The notes under the pieces: model-generated
Databases searched by the model: none
The model's input: only the letters and a program-made list of their open reading frames with translations
Told to the model about the DNA's origin: nothing
Program-made: the position numbers and the translations under genes
Part shown: positions 48,546 to 57,089 of the stretch, one piece after another
How positions within the stretch are numbered: position 1 is the first letter of the stretch
Layout of the letters: every line of letters begins with the position of its first letter
Source: JAZDLR01 sp964540995
GTDB taxonomy: Bacteria; Patescibacteriota; Patescibacteriia; UBA1558; 2-01-FULL-52-15
Length of the DNA: 64,000 bases
NCBI GenBank assembly: GCA_964540995.1
Contig: CAZIOU010000002.1
Span: forward strand, 1-64,000
Direction: 5' to 3'

Positions 48546-49679
48546 TTAGAAGCGTAGCTGTTTATTCAGATCAGTCATAGCTTCAAATTCTTCTGCTGTC
48601 AGGTAGGGTTTATTTTCCTTCTGCAATTCCTGGACAACCTGCGACAAATTACGACTATGCTCCAAGCCGTGATGACCCATCGTTAGATAAGTTTGATATA
48701 CCTGACTCGTGCGCCAAGCAGTCATGCCTTGTGCTTTGCGTGCCAGAGATTCTTTGGCCAGATTATTGATACGTTGCAGTACTTTGGCGGCCCGCACACG
48801 CGGATCAGCATCAAGCTGACGGAATTCGTCAACTGTCATAGCAGCTAATTCATCGATCCGACTCATCACTTTGGCAGGACGATTAGCTCGTATCGGTGCG
48901 CTAACTTTGATCGGCTCTATAGTGACTGCTCGGCGCACCTTGGGTAATTCTGAATCGTTAAAGCTAGGCGCTACTGGCTTAGGCGGAAGTATAACCGTCG
49001 GTTTGGGGGCTACTACTGGTTTCTCAACCGCTGCTTGTACTACTGGTGGTTTAACCTCGATTGGCTCCGGCATAACGGGTGATATCTCGTCTGTTTCCAT
49101 CGTGCGTTCGGCGGATCCGCGGATCACTACACCGTCAGCGGCTTCAATCTTATCTTTGAGACTTTTAACAATAACCATCACTTTATCAGCCAGACTAGGA
49201 TCAAATGAGAAGTCCTGAATCAGTAACTCTTTGGTAATAACGAAACTTCGCACTTGTCGGAAGAAACTTAGTAATAAACTAACAAATTTCTCCTCTTGCT
49301 CTGGAGAAAGTTTGACTTTATTCTTTTCGATCAATTTGGCAGCGATTTTCTCAATACTATATTTTCGCTTCTCAGCTGCCGCCGTCAGATACCCATTAAT
49401 TTTGGCCATTTCTGCTTCCAAATCCGCTTTATCATCGGGATGAAAATGAAATTCCGCCACTTCATGCGGTTGTCCGCTGATGGTAGCTGGTAAGAAATGA
49501 CTATCAACCGCTTGAGAAGCTGGTTGCTGAAAATTAGGCGTTATCACTGGCGGTGGAGTCGTCTTAGCCGGCGAAGAAACGGCTGCTAGAGCACCGTGTT
49601 GCCAAACTTTAAACTGTCCGTCGACATCCTTAACCAAAAAAGATGGATCCTGGGGAATTATGACTTCAGAATTTGCCAT
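48546..49679 (-). CDS. Soluble protein of unknown family heading the secretion operon
   Basis: Started at ATG 49679 (MANSEVIIPQDPSFL), 377 residues. It has no signal or helix anchor. A helical region (DDKADLEAEMAKINGYL...KVKLSPEQEEKFVSLLLSFFRQV) is followed by a Pro/Val linker and a C-terminal helical part (MSRIDELAAMTVDEFRQLDADPRVRAAKVLQRI). Nothing identifies its function. It is first in the operon behind an extended -10 promoter. Confidence 0.7.
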   Translation of the reverse strand: MANSEVIIPQDPSFLVKDVDGQFKVWQHGALAAVSSPAKTTPPPVITPNFQQPASQAVDSHFLPATISGQPHEVAEFHFHPDDKADLEAEMAKINGYLTAAAEKRKYSIEKIAAKLIEKNKVKLSPEQEEKFVSLLLSFFRQVRSFVITKELLIQDFSFDPSLADKVMVIVKSLKDKIEAADGVVIRGSAERTMETDEISPVMPEPIEVKPPVVQAAVEKPVVAPKPTVILPPKPVAPSFNDSELPKVRRAVTIEPIKVSAPIRANRPAKVMSRIDELAAMTVDEFRQLDADPRVRAAKVLQRINNLAKESLARKAQGMTAWRTSQVYQTYLTMGHHGLEHSRNLSQVVQELQKENKPYLTAEEFEAMTDLNKQLRF

Positions 49680-49722
49680 GGGTAGCAAAAATGCTCAAAA
49701 AATAATAGCTGTTAACAACTAA

Positions 49723-49731
49723 ATTATACCA
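49723..49731 (-). promoter_or_regulatory. Extended -10 promoter of the secretion operon
   Basis: TGGTATAAT on the minus strand inside a short CATAATTATGG palindrome; start near 49716, leader about 37 nt. Confidence 0.65.
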
Positions 49732-49764
49732 TAATTATGGCTCCAGCGGAATCCCATAAGCAAC

Positions 49765-49792
49765 AAAAAAGTTCATCGCAGTGATGAACTTT
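49765..49792 (-). terminator. Terminator after the methyltransferase gene
   Basis: A 10-bp perfect stem (AAAGTTCATC/GATGAACTTT) with a 5-nt loop and T-run on the minus strand, 23 bp past the stop. Confidence 0.88.
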
Positions 49793-49814
49793 GTGCACGG
49801 ATAAAATTCTTAGA

Positions 49815-51020
49815 TCAAGACGTTCTAGTCCAGACAACAATCTCCCGACCAACGATTTGTCCTGGTCGATGATAGAGCAAAGTGCCGCGAGTCGACAATT
49901 TGGCTGCCAATGATGTCGAAGCGACTTTAGGTTTGACGAAGCTGAAGCCTAATTGGGCCACTTCATACAGGAGCGGTAAGAATTCTGTCCGCTCTCCGAT
50001 GAAATAGACTGGCCAGACCATGACGACGCGTCCATCAGACTTCAAAATAGTACCTAATTGACGGAAGACAGCAAGATACAGCTGCGATAGCTCTCTTTGA
50101 ATAGTCTGCAAACGTAATCCCGTGACAGCTCCTTGCAATTCTCGTGCTGGACCCAAATACGGCTCCGTCACTACCACACCTATGGAGTTGGGCGCGAGCC
50201 TGGTGGAGAGCTGTTCTGCTGAGATGGTCTGAAATCGGGCTTGAGCATCTGGATACTGCTGTTGCAACCAAGCCATATTTTTCTCCGCCGCAGCGATAGC
50301 TCGCTGATCTCGATCAGTACCCAAGATTGATGTGAAGCCTAGGAGCGTTGCTTCCTGCGCAACCGTACCGACTCCGCAGAAAGGGTCCAGCAGAGGAGCG
50401 TCATTTCCTGCTCCGCTAATATTGATCATCATTTGAGCCACCTTGGGAGGCAGCATCCCTCGTTCATCATCACGATCCGGTCGCCCATAATCACGGTTGC
50501 TATAAGCGGCAAATGGTTGCACAGCACGCGTCAAACCCAAGTAAGTCTGACCTTTTTCTGTCACCACGACAAACTCGCGATCCAATAATTTACTTTTGGT
50601 TACTGCTACTGAAGATAAAATACCATCATTATTAGCCACCATTCGAGCTTGCTTGCCATCTGCTTGTAACCGACGTTTCAATTGCAAACCGATCTTCTGC
50701 CAGACGCGGACGCTATGAGGTTGAGAATTATAGAGACTATAGCCAAAAACAACTTTCTTCTCATCATCAGACGATGGTAATAATGTAAGCAGATCTTCGG
50801 GTGTGATAGCATCGGGCCGTGGCAAGGTATGGACCAATTCAGCAATCTTGATCGTACCACCCAATTGCTTGATCAGATCAAGCGGTTCTACTTTTGCCCG
50901 TATAATCAAGGCCTGTGTGCCCAAACTAACAATATCTGACTTTTTGGCCTTAGTGACAGTCAGTATTTCCTCGGCCGAAAGCGCCGGAGAATGGCCTAAA
51001 ATGAAGATCCAAGATTTCAT
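49815..51020 (-). CDS. Trm11/UPF0020-type nucleic-acid methyltransferase
   Basis: Started at ATG 51020 (MKSWIFILGHSPALSAEEI), 401 residues. The N-terminal part is THUMP-like; the C-terminal Rossmann fold has the SAM loop DPFCGVGTVAQEA and the catalytic-type motif VVTEPYLGP, where N/D-PPY is usual. The PFAAYSNRDYGRPDRD box before it is typical of tRNA guanine-N2 methyltransferases of the Trm11/TrmG10 group. Substrate inferred, not certain; TEPY instead of (N/D)PPY is noteworthy. It has a leaderless-type promoter. Confidence 0.85.
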   Translation of the reverse strand: MKSWIFILGHSPALSAEEILTVTKAKKSDIVSLGTQALIIRAKVEPLDLIKQLGGTIKIAELVHTLPRPDAITPEDLLTLLPSSDDEKKVVFGYSLYNSQPHSVRVWQKIGLQLKRRLQADGKQARMVANNDGILSSVAVTKSKLLDREFVVVTEKGQTYLGLTRAVQPFAAYSNRDYGRPDRDDERGMLPPKVAQMMINISGAGNDAPLLDPFCGVGTVAQEATLLGFTSILGTDRDQRAIAAAEKNMAWLQQQYPDAQARFQTISAEQLSTRLAPNSIGVVVTEPYLGPARELQGAVTGLRLQTIQRELSQLYLAVFRQLGTILKSDGRVVMVWPVYFIGERTEFLPLLYEVAQLGFSFVKPKVASTSLAAKLSTRGTLLYHRPGQIVGREIVVWTRTS

Positions 51021-51026
51021 ATTGGC

Positions 51027-51035
51027 ATTATAGCA
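51027..51035 (-). promoter_or_regulatory. Extended -10 promoter, leaderless spacing
   Basis: TGCTATAAT followed by exactly 6 nt and the ATG at 51020. Confidence 0.65.
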
Positions 51036-51040
51036 CATGG

Positions 51041-51069
51041 TTGACAGTATAACCTCATTATGGTAATGT
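51041..51069 (+). promoter_or_regulatory. Promoter of the rpsF-ssb-rpsR-efp operon
   Basis: TTGACA (51041-51046), 17 bp, TAATGT (51064-51069). It would give a leader of about 190 nt. It is divergent from the methyltransferase promoter. The leader contains a GC-rich repeat and a hairpin. Confidence 0.55.
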
Positions 51070-51183
51070 TGTGCCACTTAGATTTGTTATTTTGCTTGCT
51101 CGTATTACCTCGATCAAGCCTGACAATATAAGTAATCCACATCTCTTTGATCAACGTTCAGGTAGCTTCAGTCTTTTTTATAG

Positions 51184-51227
51184 AGCGAAGCCCTGAGCGA
51201 AGTCGAGTTTAACTCGACAAGTCGAGG
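51184..51227. repeat. GC-rich GAGCGAAG-type repeat in the rpsF leader
   Basis: GAGCGAAGCCCTGAGCGAAG followed by GTCGAG/CTCGAC inverted arms, related to repeats at 14380 and 53139. It lies in the 5' leader of rpsF and could fold there. Confidence 0.7.
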
Positions 51228-51264
51228 GGATCCTTAATCAATCTTTAAGAATTAAGGTTACATC

Positions 51265-51741
51265 ATGTCACACTATGAACTAACCTATATTCTGACTTCA
51301 GCTATTGCTGAGACAGAATATCCGGCTTTGCAGAAAAGCATCGCCGATTTGATCGTTTCCTTGGGTAAAGGAAGCGTTACCAGTGAGGTCATCCTGGGTA
51401 GAAAAAAATTGGCCTATCCTATTAACAAGGAAAAATACGGTCACTACGTGACGGTAGAATTTGATGCTGAAGCCGAAAGCATCAAGCAGCTGGATACTGA
51501 GTTTAAGCTCAACAATGGCTTACTCCGTCATCTAATGATCACCAAGAAGGTACTTAGCCCAGAACAGCAAGAAGAAGAAGCCTCTCGTCAGGCTAAGGTC
51601 AGAGCTCGTAAGGCAGCTGCCAAAAATACTGTCGTCGAGCCAGTAGAGAAGGAAAAAAAGCCCGAAAAATCCAAACCCAAGATCTCTCTCGATAAGCTCG
51701 ATGAGAAATTGGATGAATTACTCGGACAAGAAATAAAATAA
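51265..51741 (+). CDS. rpsF: 30S ribosomal protein S6
   Basis: S6 pairs with S18 in the 30S platform. The 158-residue protein starts MSHYELTYILTSAIAETEYPAL and has the family RKKLAYPINKEKYGHYVTVEFD, with FKLNNGLLRHLMITKK. A charged Lys/Glu-rich tail of about 55 residues extends it beyond the usual length. AAGG precedes the ATG at a normal distance. First of the rpsF-ssb-rpsR order shared by most bacteria. Confidence 0.97.
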   Translation: MSHYELTYILTSAIAETEYPALQKSIADLIVSLGKGSVTSEVILGRKKLAYPINKEKYGHYVTVEFDAEAESIKQLDTEFKLNNGLLRHLMITKKVLSPEQQEEEASRQAKVRARKAAAKNTVVEPVEKEKKPEKSKPKISLDKLDEKLDELLGQEIK

Positions 51742-51772
51742 TCGAGCTCAGCTCGACTAAACTTCAAAAAAT

Positions 51773-52228
51773 ATGGATCTCAATCGTGTCATGCTGATCG
51801 GAAATGTTGTGCGCGATCCTGAATTACGCACCACCCCGTCCGGCCAGACCGTAGCCTCTTTCTCGATCGCTACTAACTTGAGTTGGACCGATAAGAGTGG
51901 TCAGAAACAAACCAAGGCCGAATTCCACAATGTCGTGGCTTGGCGTAAATTGGCTGATATTATTGGCCAATACGTCAAGAAAGGCAGCAAAGTCTACCTC
52001 GAAGGTCGACTGGAGACTCGCTCTTGGGATGACCAAAATGCGATTAAGCACTATCGAACCGAAATCGTCTCTGACAATCTAATCATGTTGGATCGAGCTG
52101 GTGCACCCAGTGGCGCACCCAGTCCTCGTCCGATGATGAATAATTCCGCTCCTTCTGCCCCACAGTCTGACGAACCGACCATCAATGTCGATGAGCCAGA
52201 AATTAATGTGGAAGACATCCCCTTCTAA
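51773..52228 (+). CDS. ssb: Single-stranded DNA-binding protein
   Basis: A 151-residue OB-fold protein: MDLNRVMLIGNVVRDPELRTTPSGQTVASFSIATNLSW, FHNVVAWRKLADI and KGSKVYLEGRLETRSW are all present. The tail is acidic and ends EDIPF, which binds partner proteins such as RecO and PriA-type enzymes. Normal and complete, in its usual place between S6 and S18. Confidence 0.97.
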   Translation: MDLNRVMLIGNVVRDPELRTTPSGQTVASFSIATNLSWTDKSGQKQTKAEFHNVVAWRKLADIIGQYVKKGSKVYLEGRLETRSWDDQNAIKHYRTEIVSDNLIMLDRAGAPSGAPSPRPMMNNSAPSAPQSDEPTINVDEPEINVEDIPF

Positions 52229-52240
52229 TTAAATATCTCT

Positions 52241-52296
52241 GTTACTAGTTATTTGTTATTTGGGAAGAACCAAGTATCGCCCTAATAACGAGTAAC
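52241..52296. repeat. Inverted repeat between ssb and rpsR
   Basis: GTTACTAGTTATT (52241-52253) pairs with AATAACGAGTAAC (52284-52296) with one mismatch, and a second hairpin TTCGGCC/GGCCGAA (52300-52316) follows. No T-run, so it is probably not a terminator; it may be a degenerate-repeat insertion. Confidence 0.6.
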
Positions 52297-52343
52297 GAAT
52301 TCGGCCAGAGGCCGAAACGACTCATAAAAGAATAACTAACCTC

Positions 52344-52559
52344 ATGGAAAAAGAATCCAAGAAATATTGCTTCTTCTGTGTCAATGCTATCTCTAGTATT
52401 GATTATAAGAATACACAGATGCTTCAGCGCTTCACTTCTTCCTATGCCAAGATCGTACCGAAACGTCGAAGTGGCGTCTGCTCCAAACACCAACGCAAAT
52501 TATCGCTCGCTATCAAACGTGCTCGATTCTTGGCCTTGTTGCCTTATATCGCTAAATAA
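52344..52559 (+). CDS. rpsR: 30S ribosomal protein S18
   Basis: A 71-residue protein with the S18 core: DYKNTQMLQRFTSSYAKIVPKRRSGVCSKHQRKLSLAIKRARFLALLPY. The N-terminal KYCFFC pair plus C and H residues in VCSKHQ form a likely zinc ribbon, so this is the C+ type of S18. It lies 5 bp before efp. Confidence 0.97.
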   Translation: MEKESKKYCFFCVNAISSIDYKNTQMLQRFTSSYAKIVPKRRSGVCSKHQRKLSLAIKRARFLALLPYIAK

Positions 52560-52564
52560 CTCCC

Positions 52565-53122
52565 ATGCTTGGACTAAGTGAAATCAAATTAGGCACTGTT
52601 TTGAGTATTAATAATGAACCGTATCAGGTCGTATTCACTCAACACATCAAGGTAGCCCGTGGCGGCGCCACCCTACGTACCAAGTTGAAGAATTTGGTCA
52701 CTGGCTCAACCTTAGAGAAATCCTTCTCTGGGGCTGACAAAGCCGAAGAAGCCGATCTCAATCGCTCCTCTGCCAACTATCTGTACCAACAGGGAGATAA
52801 GGCGGTATTTATGGACAATGAAAACTTCGAACAGTATGAATTTGACCACGACATCCTAGGTGAGGGCATGAAATATCTCAAAGAAGGCCAAACCTGCGAC
52901 GTCTTGATCTATAATGGCCAAGCCGTTACTGTCGCTCTTCCCAAGAAAGTAACTCTCAAGGTTGTATCCGCTCCTCCTGGAGTAAAAGGTGACACCAGCG
53001 GTGGTGCTACCAAGACAGTGACTATGGAAACGGGTCTAGAAATCAAGACCCCGCTCTTCATCAAAGAAGGTGAGGACATCGTCATCAATACTGAAACCGG
53101 CGATTATGTAGCACGCGCTTAA
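52565..53122 (+). CDS. efp: Translation elongation factor P
   Basis: EF-P relieves stalling at polyproline. The 185-residue protein has all three beta domains, including the C-terminal MKYLKEGQTCDVLIYNGQAV and GLEIKTPLFIKEGEDIVINTETGDYVARA. The loop that normally reads VKPGKG, whose Lys is modified, here reads HIKVARGG: position 32 is an arginine (codon 52658-52660). Arginine there is the substrate of EarP rhamnosylation in some bacteria, but no such enzyme is seen here. It could act unmodified. Otherwise normal. Confidence 0.97.
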   Translation: MLGLSEIKLGTVLSINNEPYQVVFTQHIKVARGGATLRTKLKNLVTGSTLEKSFSGADKAEEADLNRSSANYLYQQGDKAVFMDNENFEQYEFDHDILGEGMKYLKEGQTCDVLIYNGQAVTVALPKKVTLKVVSAPPGVKGDTSGGATKTVTMETGLEIKTPLFIKEGEDIVINTETGDYVARA

Positions 53123-53138
53123 ACGCGTGCGGAATAGC

Positions 53139-53184
53139 CTGCCCCGAGCTTGTCGAGGGGTCGCTCGAGCGTAGCGAGAGACTT
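53139..53184. repeat. GC-rich palindromic repeat after efp
   Basis: CCCCGAGCTTGTCGAGGGG and CTCGAGCGTAGCGAG are adjacent inverted repeats, of the same family as 14380 and 51184. Confidence 0.75.
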
Positions 53185-53201
53185 CAAGTCAAATAGTCAA
53201 A

Positions 53202-53228
53202 AAATCCTGACAGCTTGTCAGGATTTTT
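53202..53228. terminator. Bidirectional terminator between efp and the 53246 gene
   Basis: AAATCCTGACA/TGTCAGGATTT, 11-bp perfect stem with a 3-nt loop and T-runs in both directions; it ends both the efp operon and the converging minus-strand operon. Confidence 0.92.
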
Positions 53229-53245
53229 GGTTTATTATTAAACTA

Positions 53246-54502
53246 CTAATTTGCTCCTTCGATGACAAAATTTTTGGCAACCAATCTAACTTCCCGCAAT
53301 CTAAATTCGGCTCTCGTCATATCAATGTAAGCCGCCTGATCCCAACCAGCTTCCGAACAAATCAAGTCTGCAATCATAGCGGTTTCAGCCGGTGAATAGT
53401 GTAACTTATCTTGGAGAATAAGCTGAAAGAACAAGACAGCGCTTACCAACGTACTATCGGGTTGCCACAGGGACCTAGCTTGATCACTGAAACGGACACT
53501 TATGAAGCGGCGAACTATTCCAATGAAGCGCAGATCCGACGAGATAAATGTCGCCAGCTGTTTACGCCGAGCTGCCAGTACCAAGGCAGCAATTACTCGA
53601 TCTTTGTCCTCCACTCCTAGAGCTTCCCAAATAATGTCGGCTAAACGTCCAGCTTGATCGCCAATCTCAATCTCGATTCCAGACACACTAGCAGAGATAC
53701 GAGACAGTAAATCTTGTCCGTAGGCGCGGTACTGGTCAGTGATTCGGGATACGTCGACAGTGGATATGGAGGGTTGCTTCGGTTGATCGGCCACAGCTTC
53801 GACACTGCCGCTGCGAACCGTAACCCGACGACCGTCAATGCTGAAACGGGCCAACGTACCTTCACCGTAGGAACTAATAAAATTTAAAACATTAGCTTTG
53901 TCCTCTGGGGGTAGATTCTTGACATTGACACTACGGATCAAGTATTGGCTTCGGGCAAGTCCGTCTCTCATCGAAGGACCCATAGCACGAAGGAAATCTT
54001 TGAGCCAATTATCTATTGTTGGGTCTTCAACTGGTCCTTGTCCCAAATCAAGTGGTTGAGCGGTTAACCACAGAGAACGATTATCACCATGTTGCTGTAG
54101 GAATTCCTCGGCCGTCGCCACGATTGCACCGTCACTCATTGCTTCTGCAACCGGTTGCGGCATTGATCCTTGGGGTAACTGTCCACCCAGACGTTGGATC
54201 AGAGTATCGACGCCAGGTAAGTATTGTCTCATGGACCACAATTTACGAGTAGCTATGGCCAAAGTTAAAGCCCGAATATCAACCGACCCTAAGTCAAGCT
54301 TTGATAAGGCAGCCGGCAAATCAATTACTTTCTGCTCGCCAGTGTAAATAGTCAATAATACACCTAATACTAATCTCAAGCGTGAGCCGGATAAGTCAAA
54401 ATCACGAGCAATCGAATCGTTAATTTCGACCGACCCTTCGTTAAATATCAAATCTTTAAATCCCTCAGGTAATGCCTGAAGTAATTTTGTGTTCACAGAC
54501 AT
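53246..54502 (-). CDS. Soluble protein of unknown family beside the VirB6-like gene
   Basis: A 418-residue protein without signal or membrane segment. Strongly helical text (LPEGFKDLIFNEGSVEINDSIARDFDL, LRLVLGVLLTIYTG, ALTLAIATRKLWSM, SAVLFFQLILQDKLHYSPAETAMIADLICSEAGW). No motif or family is recognised. It follows the VirB6-like gene by 3 bp and is last of the operon that starts with the giant protein. Confidence 0.6.
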   Translation of the reverse strand: MSVNTKLLQALPEGFKDLIFNEGSVEINDSIARDFDLSGSRLRLVLGVLLTIYTGEQKVIDLPAALSKLDLGSVDIRALTLAIATRKLWSMRQYLPGVDTLIQRLGGQLPQGSMPQPVAEAMSDGAIVATAEEFLQQHGDNRSLWLTAQPLDLGQGPVEDPTIDNWLKDFLRAMGPSMRDGLARSQYLIRSVNVKNLPPEDKANVLNFISSYGEGTLARFSIDGRRVTVRSGSVEAVADQPKQPSISTVDVSRITDQYRAYGQDLLSRISASVSGIEIEIGDQAGRLADIIWEALGVEDKDRVIAALVLAARRKQLATFISSDLRFIGIVRRFISVRFSDQARSLWQPDSTLVSAVLFFQLILQDKLHYSPAETAMIADLICSEAGWDQAAYIDMTRAEFRLREVRLVAKNFVIEGAN

Positions 54503-54505
54503 AAA

Positions 54506-57085
54506 TTATCTCACATCATCGATAGGGGCTCCACCACGAGCTACCCTCTTGATATCATTTTCTTTTCGCTGTCGCTTCTCTTCCTCACTCGGTGCTTTGG
54601 GTGCTGGTTTGGGACGGGCTGTATCAGGTGTAGGCGTACTAGTTGAAGTCGTGGCTTCAGCATTGGTTGCCGTAGTACCTCCGCCCCGTGTGGCGTCACT
54701 AGCTGCCTCGGCTGAATCATATGGCCCATTGATAATCACTGTATCGTCTAACGGTCGTACTGTATCATTCTTCTTTTCATTCTCTTTTGACTTATCTTTA
54801 TCAAGATCCTTGATATATTTTTCAAGTTTATCGAATGATTTTCCTTGTGTACCGACATTACTCAAATAATCATTTTTGAATAAGCTGGAGGCCAATTTTT
54901 GTTGCTCTTTTGCCAATGACTTTGCTGTCTCAAGCGTCGATTCCAAAGTTGTCAAAGCCGCGATCTTGGCTTTTTCAACCTTCGCCGGATCACCGCTTCG
55001 AGCCATATAAGTAAATTGCGACGGTGTCAGGTGTGGAGCTACCTGTTCAATACTATCGTCATGTATTCCGGCTGCTTGTTCTGGGGTCAACTTACTTACC
55101 AAACTATGAAGTGGCATCAGCGCTTCACGTTTCTCTGAACCATCGTCATTAGTACCGACGACCATCTCCTCATCAGATGCGTATTCAGTAATATGAGCAC
55201 TATCAACCTTAGCCCCCAACTCTCGTATCTCACGCATCCGTTTAACGTCATCTCCCTCATCAGCTATACCAACTGCTGCTTGAGTGGCGGTACCAAAATT
55301 TCCCTTTTCATTCTTTGTCATCTTGGTGGGCAAGGCAGCCAGCTGCTTACCAGTAATACCGACATCGAGAGCGGTATGCATCAAATCACCAGTCCAATCC
55401 CAATGAACAGCGTTCTTCTCAAATTCGCCGGATGTATTAAGTGCTGCCAATTTTTCTTTCTGTTTCTCCGGTGACAAGACATCGATATATTTCTTAGTGA
55501 ACTCATTATAGTGGTCCGATACTGGGTCACCAGGGCCAGCACCCTTCATGATATTGGCGGCTTTCTTACGTAAATCTTGTTTCTTTCTTGATTCTGCTTC
55601 GTAACGTTCATCATCATGTTTGATATCCGAAGCCACACTGAAATGTCCCCGTTTGTCTAAAGTCATAGCTGCCGCACGAGCTTCCTGCGCATTGACGCTG
55701 CCCATCTTACGCTCTAGTTCATTATCAGTTAATGAAGTCATTTGCTTCATGAAATTACTAGTCTGCGCAGTCTGCATCTGACGATAAGCCGGGACTGCCT
55801 TCTGCAATATCTGGTCATAAGCGAAAGCTCCGGTGGCGTATTTCATCGGGCCGCTGGTGGCAACGCCGGCAATATCCTTAAACACCTTATTATCACCCAC
55901 CCGTTTCACGGTCGCCAAAGCACCAGATCCCGCACGACCCAACGTACCACCCAATAATTTATTGTCCGCCAAAGAAACACCACCGGCAATGCTACTACCG
56001 ATACCTCGTGTGGCTGCCAATGCGCCCATACCGGCGGTAGCTGCAGCTCCAACTGCCATTCCCTTGAGCGCGCCACCAAGCTTACCTGACCATTTATTGG
56101 CCATAGCACCGCCAGCGACACTAAGCTCCTTAGCTACCGTCAGTCCGCCGATCAATAACGAGATACCAACCAAGAAACGAAGTATTGTTGCTACCAAGGG
56201 ATTATTAGAAGGAGTCGGACAAGCCGTCTCACCAGTAACAGCGGCGGAGTCCGTCGCTTGATTGAGCTGGCCTTGTGCGCCCTCCTCTGTCTTCTGAATC
56301 GTAAAAGAAGAGTCCTGTCCCTTACCGGCGACAATTTGTGACAAACAACCCGATGCAGTCGGTTGTTGAACTACAGAGAAGCTTAGCCAGAGGAAGAAAG
56401 CTAGTGCCGGTCCAACTGCTGTATAATTACCCAGCTCTTTCCACCACCGTTGATAGTAGGTAAATCCCGTCGGCCAAGCACTCAGTAAGAAGGCTATCGG
56501 TGCCAAGATAATAATGAAACCAAAAGCAATAATACGATACAAGAAGAGCAAGGTAATAATAACGATGACGATCAAAGCGATCACCATCATGATGCCGCCC
56601 AACATAATCTGAACAAAGACGGATAAACCGCCAACTACTTGCGCGCCAGCATTACCTTTCACTAACTGTAGAACAGGAGTTAGGCCAAGTAATTCCGGAA
56701 ACCCAGCTTGGAGAGAATTTAGGAAGGCATTAACGAAGGCCAGAGTAACCACCTGTGAAACTTCAATGAAAAATAAGGCGATTGATTTACTGAAGTTAAT
56801 CAGGATCGCCATCAATACGAGACGTCGCAGATTCTGCTGATAACCATAACGACCACTACGTAATATTGTACCCAACGCTATCACCAGTAAGACAATAATA
56901 AACAGCATGTTGCTGAAATCACGTGTCACCACCCAGCCGCGATTGATAATGTCCTCGTTAGCAAAGTTCTGATAACTCAAGATAATAACTAAGATACGAC
57001 TAACAATCGTAAGAGCCCAGCCGGGGATATAGATCCACAGCAAGTACCAAATATGCGATAAGACGTCAATTATTCCTGAAAACAT
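54506..57085 (-). CDS. VirB6/TrbL-like membrane protein with long cytoplasmic tail
   Basis: An 859-residue protein. The first 340 residues hold at least six membrane helices (for example TLFIIVLLVIALGTIL-type, LGGIMMVIALIVIVIITLLFLYRIIAFGFIIILAPIAFLL) and the pattern of the VirB6/TrbL channel component. A Gly/Ala-rich stretch (340-440) follows, with a possible further helix pair. The C-terminal 400 residues are polar, helical and probably cytoplasmic. It lies 4 bp after the giant protein gene, a pairing that suggests the two work together. Confidence 0.85.
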   Translation of the reverse strand: MFSGIIDVLSHIWYLLWIYIPGWALTIVSRILVIILSYQNFANEDIINRGWVVTRDFSNMLFIIVLLVIALGTILRSGRYGYQQNLRRLVLMAILINFSKSIALFFIEVSQVVTLAFVNAFLNSLQAGFPELLGLTPVLQLVKGNAGAQVVGGLSVFVQIMLGGIMMVIALIVIVIITLLFLYRIIAFGFIIILAPIAFLLSAWPTGFTYYQRWWKELGNYTAVGPALAFFLWLSFSVVQQPTASGCLSQIVAGKGQDSSFTIQKTEEGAQGQLNQATDSAAVTGETACPTPSNNPLVATILRFLVGISLLIGGLTVAKELSVAGGAMANKWSGKLGGALKGMAVGAAATAGMGALAATRGIGSSIAGGVSLADNKLLGGTLGRAGSGALATVKRVGDNKVFKDIAGVATSGPMKYATGAFAYDQILQKAVPAYRQMQTAQTSNFMKQMTSLTDNELERKMGSVNAQEARAAAMTLDKRGHFSVASDIKHDDERYEAESRKKQDLRKKAANIMKGAGPGDPVSDHYNEFTKKYIDVLSPEKQKEKLAALNTSGEFEKNAVHWDWTGDLMHTALDVGITGKQLAALPTKMTKNEKGNFGTATQAAVGIADEGDDVKRMREIRELGAKVDSAHITEYASDEEMVVGTNDDGSEKREALMPLHSLVSKLTPEQAAGIHDDSIEQVAPHLTPSQFTYMARSGDPAKVEKAKIAALTTLESTLETAKSLAKEQQKLASSLFKNDYLSNVGTQGKSFDKLEKYIKDLDKDKSKENEKKNDTVRPLDDTVIINGPYDSAEAASDATRGGGTTATNAEATTSTSTPTPDTARPKPAPKAPSEEEKRQRKENDIKRVARGGAPIDDVR

Positions 57086-57089
57086 GAAA

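Noticed and set aside
55833..56261. 142-codon open frame on the plus strand
   Set aside because: Antisense to the Gly/Ala-rich part of the VirB6-like gene; Pro/Ala-rich artefact.
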